Assembly: GCF_964204645.1 (NCBI RefSeq)
Contig: NC_134027.1
Location: 6,498,485 to 6,562,484 of the forward strand
Direction: 5' to 3'
Source of the DNA: Tubulanus polymorphus
Taxonomy: Eukaryota > Nemertea > Palaeonemertea > Tubulaniformes > Tubulanidae
DNA: 64,000 nt
Shown here in pieces: positions 23,762 through 37,800 of the stretch. Each line of letters opens with the position of its first letter. The first letter of the stretch is position 1. Under the pieces are notes generated by a model. The model saw only the letters and a list, made by a program, of their open reading frames with translations, did not search any database and had not been told where the DNA came from. The position numbers and the translations under genes are program-made.

Positions 23762-25011
23762 CTAGGAAAAATAGGAGAAATCTTACAGATTAGGCCTGGC
23801 GCTAAGGAAAAAAAACAATTCTTTCAATACAGCGTTGGCAGTTTATTAGGGTTTTCTGTTTCTTCACAGAAAACCCTATTGAAATTCGCGTGATTATTAT
23901 TAGGGTTTTCTGTTACATCACAGAAAACCCTATTGAGATTCGCGTGTTTCTTATCATTATTATTATTATTTTTTTTTTTCCACACATTTTTTGTCAAAAG
24001 TACATAGGCTTTTTTACATTACCGCTGTTGCCGATACAATCCGTCTGATATCATTCAGCTCAGTTCGATCTACAAATACTCCGTGCGAATTTTGAAGAAT
24101 CAACGTTAGAAAAAGCACTGTCGGGCCGTAAACATCGAAAATTGAGCCCCATTCAAAGAGCCGACATGTTTTTCTAAGTCGTCTTTCCGAAATCTACCGC
24201 ACATTTCTTGTCACATCGATTATCAATTCAAGCATAAATTAACAAATTTATTACCCAAAGATTGCACATTCTGTCGCGGTTTTTAAAAACTGATTTTAAC
24301 AATAACCCATTTTCCTCATCAAATTATAATACCAATACACAGGAAATTTACTACTTTAGATTTTAAAAGCACTGTCGAGCCGTAAACATCGACAAATCGA
24401 CGTGTGTCACTACATCGTCGTTCCGGGAATCAGCTGCGAGTTTCTCCTCATTCTGAGAATCAAATCGAGTACAAATTAATTTATTACTACCAGTGATTTG
24501 GCTGCGGGCGTCAAGCAGTTAATTTAGCAATACCTATTTTTCTTTACCAAATTTACCGTGTTTTTACTAAGATAAATCATAAGTGTACCGGGGAGTCGTA
24601 GGCCTAAACTAAACACGCCGAAGAGATTATAGCGGAGAAAAGCTGTTATGTCGACGAGGTATCAAAATTAAAGAATATATTACTTTATTCGGCCGCGGGC
24701 CTCCATATCAATACCATCAATACTCTATATTTCCTACAGTACATACCGATCATTGTCAAATCCACAAGGTATTTACTAAATACAAGTATAAAACACACTC
24801 CTATCCGTATGCTGGACTCACACTTGACATTCGGAGTAAGCGTTCGCTGTGGGGGAAAGGAGATCGTTTCGCTGTGTCGCTTGAAGTGTTTATCGAGTTT
24901 TACGCGACCTTAAAGCTTTAGTATGGTGGCTGATAAGATAACAAAACACGCATATGCAAATGAGGGTGACATTACGACAAAACGACAAAACTAAAATAAC
25001 GCAAGAAAACA

Positions 25012-26113
25012 ATGATTTTGATTTTGTCGCCCGCGACAATTCATTATTTTGGTTTTATCGCCCACGACAATTCATTACTTTGGTTTTATCGCCAGCGACA
25101 ATGCATTATTTTGGTTTTGTCGCCCGCGTCAATTCTTCTTTTTGGTTTTGTCGCCCGCGACAATTCATTATTTTGGTTTTATATTTTGTTTTTGTCGCCC
25201 GCGACAATTTTATTTTTTGGTTTTGTCGCCCGCGACAATTCAATATTTTGGTTTTATTGCCTGCGACAATTCAATATTTTGGTTTTATCGCCCGCGATAA
25301 TTCATTATTTTGGTTTTGTCGCCTGAGAAAATTCATTATTTTGGTTTTATCGCCCGCGACAATTCATTATTACGGTTTTATCGCCCGCGACAATTCATTA
25401 TTTTGGTTTTGTCGCCCGCGATAATTCATTATTTTGGTTTTGTCGCCTGAGAAAATTCATTATTTTGGTTTTATCGCCCGCGACAATTCATTATTACGGT
25501 TTTATCGCCCGCGACAATTCATTATTTTGGTTTTGTCGCCCGCGACAATTCACCATTTTGGTTTTGTCGCCCGCGACAATTCACCATTTTGGTTTTGTCG
25601 CCCGCGACAATTCATTATTTTGGTTTTATCGCCCGCGACAATTCATTATTTTGGTTTTATCGCCAGCGTCAATTCATTATTTTGGTTTTGTCGCCCGACA
25701 ATTCTTTTTTTGGTTTTGTCGCCCGCGACAATTCATTAGTTTGGTTTTGTCACCCGCGACAATTCAATATTTTGGTTTTGTCGCCCGCGACAATTCATTA
25801 TTACGGTTTTATCGCCCGCGACAATTCATTATTTTGGTTTTGTCGCCCGCGACAATTCACCATTTTGGTTTTGTCGCCCGCGACAATTCACCATTTTGGT
25901 TTTGTCGCCCGCGACAATTCATTATTTTGGTTTTATCGCCAGCGACAATTCATTATTTTGGTTTTGTCGCCCGACAATTCTTTTTTTGGTTTTGGCGCCC
26001 GCGACAATTCATTAGTTTGGTTTTGTCGCCCGCGACAATTCAATATTTTGGTTTTGTCGCCCGCGACAATTCAATATTTTGGTTTTGTCGCCCGCGACAA
26101 TTCATTATTTTGG
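25012..26113. repeat. 31-bp minisatellite array (unit 2)
   Basis: The same array as in unit 1, offset by 8337 bp and with the same internal variants, ending at the second junction with a ZNF341 tail (26112-26115). Confidence 0.95.
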
Positions 26114-26350
26114 GGCGACATCATGGGTTCTGACAATTTACAGACATTAGAGGTTCACCAAATGGAGGGTTCACCATTGACTCTTGTCCCAATCACATTG
26201 CCTACCGGTCCAGCATACGTTCCAGCCAGTCAGGTTTATTCGGTTACATCAGATTACACAACTGAAGATGTCGATCCTGTTCTACAAGGTCGACAAAATA
26301 TGATCGAAGCTTCAGCTGATATTCTGAAAGAAGCTGAACAACAGCAATAA
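26113..26350 (+). pseudogene. Duplicated 3' fragment of ZNF341 last exon (second copy)
   Basis: Same fragment as at 17776-18013, again joined to the minisatellite at the same base. The fused open frame here is 25589-26350. The identical junction shows that both copies descend from a single rearrangement. Confidence 0.9.
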
Positions 26351-28026
26351 TTCGTTGCGGGTTTCAAACGTTTTCTAGAATAAATCTCTTTCTACAGTAG
26401 TGGTAGAACTCGGTTAAGTCATCACCAGATTGGTTGTCACATTGCTTAAGTTGTCCCTAATGTTTGAATCTCAATTTGTATTAAAATTCAATTTATTTAG
26501 TGTAAGTTGTCATTTGGATAATCTTTGGACATGAAAAATGATCATCCCAGCTATGATGACCTAATTACTGCATTCAACGTGTATAAATGAATGCTACACA
26601 GTGGAACCTCATTATAATGACTGTGGCTATAACAATTTATCGGTTATTAGAAGCCAACAATTTTGTAATGGATACAGCATAAACTATCAGTTATAACAAA
26701 CATATTTTCTGGTCCCATGAATTTTGCTGTAATTAGGTTCTATTGTAAGGGAGCATCTCAAAATTTCGATAGTATCCTCAATTAGAATGACTGTCTAATT
26801 GATTTTAACCCCCACCTCCCTTTGATTAGACACATGCCAAAGTTGGAACTATTGATTTTCAAATGAGAGACCACAGGCAAAGATAAGACATTCTCACGAG
26901 CGTATTTCGATCCCAACTTTTAATTGAAAAATAGATAAGCAAAATTACAAGTGGAAAACATATATATTAAACTCTTAATAGACTTTATTAACAAAATCAA
27001 ATATATCTGAAATACCAACAGCATCTAAAAGAGAGACGGTTAAATCTACTGCTTGTAATATATATATATATATATATATTTCAAACTGCAATTCAATGTT
27101 ATCTTGCACCGCATTAAATCAATAGTTCGGCAGTCGTGATGAATCCGCAGGAGGCCTCCACCCCCTTCCGCGAGTTATTCTAATTGAAGTAACTATCGAA
27201 ATTTTCAGATGCTCCCTAAAGTAATCTATGTTAGATTATCGAATTTATGGTAAACTATGGTTATTATTAATTCATATTATATAGTAGTACTGCATAATTT
27301 TTGCAGTAGGCTTGGGATTTTCATAAAATTAACATGTTTTGACAGATTTATTATTGATATTCCTCTAATCTAAGTAATATGACGCAGCAGGCTCATCAGG
27401 TGGAGTCATCTGTACACCTAATGTAGCATACTCCTAACTCGGGTTTCCTTTTTGGAGAAACAAACTCTGTACCTCCCAGGTTTACTACACCAGTCTCGCT
27501 CCAAACTCAACAATTTTAACTTTGAACTCTCTGGCATCTAGTAAGGAGAAGGCCTCGGGCTGAAAATCCTATTATAGACGACACATCTAACGTTTGTTGT
27601 ATTTTTTTTAAAAATGTATGTACATGTGCAAATGGAGCCAATAATTTGCATAACAGACTAATAATAATTATTGAATAATGTGATCATAATACATGTACTG
27701 TAGAACCTCATTGATACAGGCTTGGTGGGCATAGAAAAATGTTGATAAACCGGTTTTGTATTACCATTTGTGAATGTGGATTAATATATAAGTTACGTAT
27801 ATATGAATGCAGTGTTAATATTGTTTCAACATGGTAAAGTGATGCTTTAAGAATCAAGGGGCCAGTTGCACAATCATGGCTTGAATTTCAGAATTCGAAA
27901 TATATCGCCAATCTCACGACTCAAGACCAGTCTTGAAAAAAATTGAAGGCCACTTTTGGACAACTGAACAACTTGGCCCCGTTTTATATTGGCCCTAATA
28001 TGAGACCTGTATCACTAAAATCATTA

Positions 28027-28246
28027 GGCTAAAAAAAATTGATACCTTGTTTCTCCGCTCTGCTGAGCTTAAATGTTGACCCGGCCGGCTGCCTATCTAC
28101 CCTATACATTACTTTTTTAAAAATCGTGATCAATTTTACCATAACAAACCAGGCCGCTATAGAAATGAACTGTTTACAAATTTTATCATATTTTACTAAA
28201 ATGACCCGGCCGCTGCGGAGAAACAAGGTATCATTTTTGTTTAGCC
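28027..28246. mobile_element. MITE with TTA target duplication (unit 3 copy)
   Basis: Copy of the element at 11353-11572 carried by the segmental duplication, with the same inverted ends and TTA flanks. Confidence 0.65.
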
Positions 28247-28802
28247 TTAGTTTCTGAAGATTTTCGAGTAGAATTAAACAACTCTGATGCATAATAAATT
28301 ATTTCACCTGTTAAAATTGAATAATCATTAAAACTAAAAATCAATTTTTTACCAATTACCATTAAAGTTAACATAATGAAAATATTTAAAGATCATGCTG
28401 TTGCAATCATGTGAGAAACTAACTTTGATTAAAACGCACTCATTTGTTATTATTGCCAAAAATCATGCAAAACATTAGAAAACAATTGTTTAAGATATTA
28501 CAGACACCTTTTTTGATATACGTTTATACCGTAAATATATATAGATATATATTACGCGAGCTTATGTATATAATGAGAAATATGATGTACAAATTTCAGA
28601 CAAGTAAATTATTATTTGATCAAAAATCTAAATTTCCAAATTCAATTTTATTTACTGTTATTTGCTCTTCACTTCTATGTTGACTAGGCATTTCGATTTG
28701 GAGAAGTTTTCATCCACCAATGTATCGGTAATGTGACAATTTTGACTCTCAACTTCACTGAGAATGGATAATGAATATTTCTGATTTCAATTAAATACAG
28801 TA

Positions 28803-30601
28803 TTAGATTAAGACTTCACTAGGTAACGGCTGTCCAGACAATGCCGCTTCCAGATTTTTAATAACAAGATCCTGCATTCTTTTCCGAGTTTGTACTGTAT
28901 GTATACCCATATGAGGCACAACAATTAAGTTTGGCAGCTTACGAAGCTTGTGTCCTTTTGGCAGCGGTTCTGGTTCGGTTACATCTAATGCGGCACCACG
29001 AATTTGGTTACTAGTTAAAGCTTCGTACAACGCGTCATGGTTTATAACACCACCTAGGATAACAAGTGGAAATCCTTCCAGTAGGCCTGGGATTTTTTTT
29101 TCAAAAATACAATGTGCAGGGATGAGATGCATGTGAGAAATGTGAACAGTTCTGAAAAGTACATTTTTATGTGAAATGTGAAAATTTTGGAAACTATGTG
29201 ATATTTTTTCGAAATTCTTGTCATCAAAAAAATTTCTTTTCTAGTTTTTCAGGTTTTATGTATAGTTTGTTTTATCTCTGGGCTCTGCTTTGACCCTAGA
29301 TAGACGATAGTACCTGTACATGTTCATAGTCGAGTATCAGTCAGAAGTACCTTAATTACAGGTCAATATTGTTACATTGTCTTTAACATGTTTAACTAAC
29401 AATTCTCACATAAAATCGCATTAGGTAAATGTCCCTTATGAAAAAGTTAATGCGAGTTTTTGGCATAGAAAAATGTGAAAAATTGTGTTTTTGGTGTGAA
29501 GAAATGTGAAAATTTCAGAATCTTGCATTCGATCCCATCTGAACATGAATATGTTCAATAAAGCGTCAACAGTTTATTCCTGAGATTATCATTCATATAG
29601 TACGCCTACCTCTAGCCACATTGATAACAGTAGCTGTCCGCTTCATAGCTTTAAATTCTGGCTCGCTTATCATGTGTTTTGTCTCTGGTAGCAATGGGCA
29701 AGTAATTATGATAAAATCACACAGTGGAAGCATGTCGTGTAGTTTATCACAATATGTAGCACCAACAGCATTTTCATCTTCAATGCTCCTTGTAAAAGAA
29801 TAATGTATTATATCAGACTTCAGGGTAAAAACGTGAATAAGTTTTTCAACTAAAATAACTGGAGACCCGTATCCAATCAATCACCTTCTTTTTCTGTTGT
29901 GATAATAAATCTTCATTTTACAACTTTTAGCTCGGCAGGCTACCTCGTAACCAATCGAGCCCATGCCAACAATTCCTAATGTTGCGTAACAGACATCAAC
30001 GCCCACTGGAAGTGATGTGCGGTCCAGTGATGAAGTTTTATCCATGGAAATGGTTATCCCTGTAAAAGACCATTGTTGGAAAATGGAACTGCACTTGCAG
30101 TATTGCCATACTAGTGAGTGAATAGACTGTTAGGAAACTTCCTACAGTATGTGCAGATGTGATAATATTCATAGTATTGAAATATTTTCAAGAAGCTTCT
30201 GTGCACCTACCCAGGTATAAGTTTCTGGCTGATGCAAGCATCAATGTCATAGCCATATCAGCAGTAGCATCACTTACAACTCCAGGTGTATTAGCAACTT
30301 TCACACCATGAGAATTGATGAACTTGATGTCGATGTGATTGACGCCCGCTCCAAAATTGGTCAAAACCTTCAGATTAGTATAGAGTAATATATTTTCGTA
30401 AAGCTCGATTGGTTCATCACATTCAGAGGCGGTGACTACTGCAACTATATCTTCACGCTTCACCTCTGATTTCTTTTTGATGATTTCTTCGATACAGACA
30501 ACTTTGAAGTTTTTCCTAAGTTTTTCTCTTAATTCCCGACATCCTGTAAAAATCATCAACACGCACGGCTTGACTTCGCCCGTCCAATTTCTAGTTGACA
30601 T
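28803..30601 (-). CDS. GRHPR-like D-2-hydroxyacid dehydrogenase, copy A3
   Basis: Exons 30601-30211, 30059-29885, 29788-29610 and 29053-28803, an intact 331-residue product. Exon sequences and protein appear identical to A2, as expected if both derive from one recent crossover. Downstream on its strand is the second orphan gene-B exon at 23761-23517. Motifs are as in A1: GIVGMGSIG, VINVARG, DVTEPEPLP, VVPHMG. Dosage and NAD(P)H preference cannot be judged from sequence. Confidence 0.88.
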
Positions 30602-30921
30602 GGTCCGACACAACTAGGTGAAAACTGTAGGGAGAAACGAAGTGATGCAGCGCTATCTTTATTTTGAATGTACTGAAATATTAACTTTTATGCACTGACC
30701 CTACACGTATATACGTCCATACCCTACATAAAATGAGAGGGTGTGACGCATGTAAGCTACATTTGAATAGGATTATCCAACCGTCAGCTGTTATTTTGGC
30801 TTCGTTATTGTGGGATTTCTATCGTTATGCTGCAATTTGTATGAATACTACTGGCCACTGTACTGTATATTAATTAACATGCTAAGTTAGGTGTTTTATC
30901 TATTGATCATTACCATAATCC

Positions 30922-31017
30922 CACAGAGACTTGACACAAGGATTTTGACCACAGTATCCTAGGTACTATAGTACCTAGGATACTGTGCTCAAAACACTTT
31001 TGTGTCAAGTCCCTGTG
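30922..31017. mobile_element. 96-bp palindromic MITE (unit 3 copy)
   Basis: Copy of the element at 14248-14343 carried by the segmental duplication, with the ccataatcc flanks retained. Confidence 0.8.
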
Positions 31018-31853
31018 CCATAATCCATGAACAGATACTTTCATTTGGCTTTCAGAAACTCTGCCGCGATCGATTGCGGCTTAAATCAAGGTTTAACATA
31101 CATTATAATCTATTTACAAATACAAACTAATTCTAAATAGAAATGAGTCTTCGTTAACCTCAAGATATCTTTCTAATTCGTCATTTTCGGTTTTTTTCTA
31201 AAATGAATACCGGTATATTGCTGAATATTTTTGATTTTATAGAAGCTTTCTATATGCTTGTCACGAAGTATTTGTTGTTGTTGCCTGGAAAATTATGGCA
31301 TGTGATTTTGCGGTTGGTTCGACCAATGTTTCTACGAATAGTGCTGTTGTAAAACAGCAGAGAGACAAATTTCCTCCTTCTAATTAAAACAAAATAACAC
31401 GATGTCCTTTCATAAACATTTCTATTAATATATATAAATCATTTAAGCTAAAGCTAAAAATCAACCTTTTATCTTCATTTAAAGTTTACCTGGTACATAA
31501 CAAGTATAAATAGTTAAAGATCGCGCGGTTATATGAAATATTATATTAAATTTAACAGCACTCTTGCAAAAAACGTACTCTATTAGAGAATAATTGTTTA
31601 ATCACAGACATGTTTTCTAATTTTTTTTGTAGCTTATATAATGAGACATAAGCTGAACACATTTCAGACAAGTAAATTATCATTTAATCGAAAACCAAAA
31701 TATTTCATTTTAATTTTTGGAATTTGCAAGTCCACCCGCCAACCTGGCATTTCCATTAAAAGAAGTGTTTATCCATCAATGAGTATGAAATGCGCATTAA
31801 CGTAAAAATCTGACAGACATCCCCGAAAATGAGACTGTGATCTCGATTACAAA

Positions 31854-34800
31854 TCAGACTTCACTAGGTAATGGACATCCACATAATGCTGCTTCCATAT
31901 TTCTAATAACAAGATCCTGCATTCGTTCTCGAGTTTGTACAGTATATGTACCGATATGAGGCACAACAATTACGTTTGGCAGTTTACAAAGTTTATGTCC
32001 TTTTGGCAGCGGTTCTGGCTCGGTAACATCTAATGCGGCACCACGAATTTTGTTACTACTTAAAGCTTCGTACAACGCTCCATGGTCTATAACACCACCT
32101 AGGAAAAATAGGAGAAATCTTACAGATTAGGCCTGGCGCTAAGGAAAAAAAACAATTCTTTCAATACAGCGTTGGCAGTTTATTAGGGTTTTCTGTTTCT
32201 TCACAGAAAACCCTATTGAAATTCGCGTGATTATTATTAGGGTTTTCTGTTACATCACAGAAAACCCTATTGAGATTCGCGTGTTTCTTATCATTATTAT
32301 TATTATTTTTTTTTTTCCACACATTTTTTGTCAAAAGTACATAGGCTTTTTTACATTACCGCTGTTGCCGATACAATCCGTCTGATATCATTCAGCTCAG
32401 TTCGATCTACAAATACTCCGTGCGAATTTTGAAGAATCAACGTTAGAAAAAGCACTGTCGGGCCGTAAACATCGAAAATTGAGCCCCATTCAAAGAGCCG
32501 ACATGTTTTTCTAAGTCGTCTTTCCGAAATCTACCGCACATTTCTTGTCACATCGATTATCAATTCAAGCATAAATTAACAAATTTATTACCCAAAGATT
32601 GCACATTCTGTCGCGGTTTTTAAAAACTGATTTTAACAATAACCCATTTTCCTCATCAAATTATAATACCAATACACAGGAAATTTACTACTTTAGATTT
32701 TAAAAGCACTGTCGAGCCGTAAACATCGACAAATCGACGTGTGTCACTACATCGTCGTTCCGGGAATCAGCTGCGAGTTTCTCCTCATTCTGAGAATCAA
32801 ATCGAGTACAAATTAATTTATTACTACCAGTGATTTGGCTGCGGGCGTCAAGCAGTTAATTTAGCAATACCTATTTTTCTTTACCAAATTTACCGTGTTT
32901 TTTGCTAAGATAAATCATAAGTGTACCGGGGAGTCGTAGGCCTAAACTAAACACGCCGAAGAGATTATAGCGGAGAAAAGCTGTTATGTCGACGAGGTAT
33001 CAAAATTAAAGAATATATTACTTTATTCGGCCGCGGGCCTCCATATCAATACTCTATATTTCCTACAGTACATACCGATCATTGTCAAATCCACAAGGTA
33101 TTTACTAAATACAAGTATAAAACACACTCCTATCCGTATGCTGGACTCACACTTGACATTCGGAGTAAGCGTTCGCTGTGGGGGAAAGGAGATCGTTTCG
33201 CTGTGTCGCTTGAAGTGTTTATCGAGTTTTACGCGACCTTAAAGCTTTAGTATGGTGGCTGATAAGATAACAAAACACGCATATGCAAATGAGGGTGACA
33301 TTACGACAAAACGACAAAACTAAAATAACGCGAGAAAACAATGATTTTGATTTTGTCGCCCGCGACAATTCATTATTTTGGTTTTATCGCCCACGACAAT
33401 TCATTACTTTGGTTTTATCGCCAGCGACAATGCATTATTTTGGTTTTGTCGCCCGCGTCAATTCTTCTTTTTGGTTTTGTCGCCCGCGACAATTCATTAT
33501 TTTGGTTTTATATTTTGTTTTTGTCGCCCGCGACAATTTTCTTTTTTGGTTTTGTCGCCCGCGACAATTCAATATTTTGGTTTTATTGCCTGCGACAATT
33601 CAATATTTTGGTTTTATCGCCCGCGATAATTCATTATTTTGGTTTTGTCGCCTGAGAAAATTCATTATTTTGGTTTTATCGCCCGCGACAATTCATTATT
33701 ACGGTTGTGTCGCCCGCGACAATTCATTATTTTGGTTTTGTCGCCCGACAATTCTTTTTTTGGTTTTGTCGCCCGCGACAATTCATTAGTTTGGTTTTGT
33801 CGCCCGCGACAATTCAATATTTTGGTTTTGTCGCCCGCGACAATTCATTATTACGGTTTTATCGCCCGCGACAATTCATTATTTTGGTTTTGTCGCCCGC
33901 GACAATTCACCATTTTGGTTTTGTCGCCCGCGACAATTCATTATTTTGGTTTTATCGCCCGCGACAATTCATTATTTTGGTTTTATCGCCAGCGACAATT
34001 CATTATTTTGGTTTTGTCGCCCGACAATTCTTTTTTTGGTTTTGGCGCCCGCGACAATTCATTAGTTTGGTTTTGTCGCCCGCGAATATTCAATATTTTG
34101 GTTTTGTCGCCCGCGACAATTCAATATTTTGGTTTTGTCGCCCGTGACAATTCATTATTTTGGTTTTATCACCCGCGACAATTCAATATTTTGGTTTTAT
34201 CGCCCGCGATAATTCATTATTTTGGTTTTATCGCCCGCGACAATTCATTATTTTGGTTTTATCGCCCGCGACAATTCATTATTTTGCTTTTGTCGCCTGG
34301 ACAATTCACCATTTTGGTTTTGTCACCCGCGACAATTCATTATTTTGGTTTTGTCGCCCCGACAATTCTTTTTTTGGTTTTGTCGCCCGCGACAATTCAT
34401 TAGTTTGGTTTTGTCGCCCGCGACAATTCAATATTTTGGTTTTATCGCCCTCGACAATTCATTACTTTGGTTTTATCTCCAGTGACAATTCTTGTTTTTG
34501 GTTTTGACGCCCGCGACAATTCATTATTTTGCTTTTGTCGCCTGGACAATTCACCATTTTGGTTTTGTCACCCGCGACAATTCATTATTTTGGTTTTGTC
34601 GCCCCGACAATTCTTTTTTTGGTTTTGTCGCCCGCGACAATTCATTAGTTTGGTTTTGTCGCCCGCGACAATTCAATATTTTGGTTTTATCGCCCTCGAC
34701 AATTCATTACTTTGGTTTTATCTCCAGTGACAATTCTTGTTTTTGGTTTTGACGCCCGCGACAATTCATTATTTTGGTTTTATACTTTGTTTTTGTCGCC

Positions 34801-37800
34801 CGCGACAATTTTTTTTTTGGTTTTGTCGCCCGCAACAATTCAATATTTTGGTTTTGTCGCCCGGGACAATTCATTATTTTGGTTTTATTACCCGCGAAAA
34901 TTCAATATTTTAGTTTTATTGCCCGCGATAATTCAATATTTTGGTTTTATCGCCCGCGACAATTCAATATTTTGTTTTTATCGTCCGCGACAATTCATTA
35001 TTTTGGTTTTATCGCCCGCGACAATTCAATATTTTGTTTTTATCGTCCGCGACAATTCATTATTTTGGTTTTGTCGCTCGAGACAATTCATTATTTTTGT
35101 TTTGTCGCCCGTGACAATTCAATATTTTGGTTTTGTCGCTCGAGACAATTCATTATTTTGGTTTTGTCGGAACATTAAGTTTTTTGGTCGATCAGTGTGT
35201 AAAGGTCGTTTTGGAAATTTACTCAGTCTGGTATATTTTGGATTACTGTGTATGTCATTTGTCAGGACATTAAACAGAAGACGACTTAGGATACTACCTT
35301 GCGTGACTCCACTAGTTAGACCGTCTCATTCCAAGATGAGGCGTTCTGTTGATTTCGGTTACAAGTTTCCGTTCAGAGATAACTGCTGAGCCATTTTAAC
35401 GACCTATCATTGATACTGTTTCCTAATAGCCTTTTTAGTAATGGCTGATGTTGAGCCTTATCAAATGCTTTGTTGAAATCCACCGTTGAACAGGATTCTA
35501 AGACTGTGCAGAAAACCCGTTATCGCTGCTTTGCAGCTATATTTATTTTTTTTTTCCCTTTTCCACACAGTTTTGGTTAAAAATGTAAAGGCTTCCTTAC
35601 CTTACCGCTGTCGCCGATACAATCCGCATGATATCCTTCAGCTCACTTCAATCTCCAGATACTGCATGGGAATGTTGATAAATCCACGTTATAAAGGCAC
35701 TGTCGAGCCGTAAACATCGGAAATTTGGCTCCGTTCAATTAGTAGCCATGTTGTGTTTTCTTTCAGAAATTTCTCTCTTCTTTTCGAGGAAGAGCTATCG
35801 AATAATTCCCTCTCTTCTCCACAATCAATTTAAAGTCAATTTTATGAATTTATTGCTCAGCGGGTCCGAGTCCAAGAGTTTACGAGTCCGGGATTCGCGT
35901 GTCTGACAGGTTTACGCGAATTTGTTTGTTACCTCTTTAATATTTTTGATTTCTTGTTATTCCGGTTATTTCATTTAAGTATATTGCTGATCAGTTCATG
36001 TAACCAAAAGCGTCAATAAACAGATTTTGAATTGATCAAGTTTAAATCAAGGTCGTTGAGTCGCGGAGGGCTACTAGAATTACGTTCGACTCAGAGTCAG
36101 GCATCAGACCACAATTAGGTTAGTAGCTCGAAGATGCGTAGGGCCGGACCCCAAAAATAGTACCTAGAGTGAAGAAGAGGTCCCCCATAAATGTTGCCAT
36201 AATTTCTGCAAATGGGATAGGTAACGAATTTCGGTTATATGTATGAAATCCATTGATCCTGAGAGACAGATCGATGATGAAGTAAGGGATTCCCTGGACT
36301 TTTTTTGCTTGGAGTAAGGGTACCAAACACGGTGGGGGATTCCCTTAGATATTTGGCTCGGATGTACTGGCATACCTGTACTGGGATACCCCTCCTTTCT
36401 AAAGGTTTGATTATTTCAAAAGTTAGGTTGGGTACGTGGGGCGAAAACCACTTCAATGCGTAGCTAAGATGCTGGCCTATGAGCCATAAGCAGGATTTCC
36501 CCTGAATTTACGCGCTTATATATGAACTAAACTCTCGAATTTCTTGTTTTTACTATAGGATATAGAAGATTTTGGAATAGTGGTCTGAGCTCAGAGAGAA
36601 AACAAACGACAGAAAAGTATCAGGTGATTATCGAAAGCCTACTACGGTACACACAGTTGACAAACAGTGTTAGGCCTGTGCCGGTTGGTGCGTACTGGGA
36701 ATAAATATACTGGTTGGTCAGTTGGTTGTGAAGTGTGGAAGCTAAGCAAGAAAGCCTACCTCTACCGGTATTTATTTGTCTATATATATAGGCCTATTAT
36801 ATAGTACCAAATAGCATTTTAAGTACATAGTTGTTACCCGTATGTGACTGTACGGTGATCTCCACAGGTTAACCGTACGTGAGTTCCCTACTAACGCCGT
36901 ACCTGAGTTCCTAGCAGCCAATACCATTTTAAGTATATACGAAGTTGTTACCCGTACGTGACTGTACGGTGATATCCACAGGTTAACCGTTCGTGAGTTC
37001 CCTAAAAACGCCGTACGTGAGTTCCTAGGCCTATAATCTGCTAACGCGCATGCGTGAAAGAATAGAGTTTGGGTTAGGTGAGGCTAGGCTATTTGTAAAT
37101 CAAATTTCATCCACCCTGCAGTTACGTTCTGTGGCACAGTGGGTTAATCACCGGACTTCAACTGGATTTTTTTTTCCTTTGGTTTCGAATCCCAATATTG
37201 CAAGTCTGAGCCTCAACGTACTCACATACGGCTAACCTGTAGAAATCACCGTACAGTCACGTACAGGTAACAACAGCGTTTTAAGTATTACGTGAGTACA
37301 ACAAGCCTACCATGCCTATGTACTACAAACACAACTTTTTCCCTCTTGTCGGCCCTCCAGTGATGTTACTATAGGGCCTTACTGGTGCCATTATAACATG
37401 GATAGGATTTGGTCAGGACTAGCCTAAAGTCTAATTCAGTCTATGTACTAATTCACTCGATAGGCCTATTTTTAAAACAATACAGTGAAATATTCACACG
37501 CAGAAAGGCTAATTGATTTGAGCCATGTGATTAAGTTTGGCCAGGCCTTCTCTGACCTGCTGACATTATTAGTCAAACCAAAACGTTCATGTGGTCACGG
37601 CTTGTATACCAGAAATCATTGTAGGCCTGTACATTTTGCTGTTCGTAGGTTTGGTATACCGATTTCTCCATTCTTGACTAATAAGTGTACGGTACAGCTG
37701 TACGCATTATACAATTGTTCCAATGGGAATAGAGCCTTTTGATTGGGCTTATTATTTCCTGCTTTAGAATACTGAAATAAACCTAATGTTCATTCAAAAA

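Larger units (their letters stand above)
17776..26113. repeat. Segmental tandem duplication, unit 2 (chimeric)
   Basis: Second copy, offset 8337 bp from unit 1 over most of its length. At every variant site I found, its first half matches unit 3 and its second half matches unit 1. The switch lies between the positions equivalent to 13170 and 15152 of unit 1. This is the pattern expected for the recombinant product of unequal crossing over between two diverged units. Confidence 0.93.
26113..35168. repeat. Segmental tandem duplication, unit 3, with extended minisatellite
   Basis: Third copy. Its first half is identical to unit 2 at the sites compared. Its second half has private changes: a base near 31827, a 1-base longer T run near 32897, a 9-bp deletion near 33048 and a differently organised, longer minisatellite. 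It ends in unique sequence at about 35168, so it holds the original right-hand flank of the segment. Confidence 0.9.

Noticed and set aside
33341-35168. CRISPR-like array
   Set aside because: Repeats are directly adjacent with no unique spacers, units vary throughout, and the context is a eukaryotic intron. It is a minisatellite.
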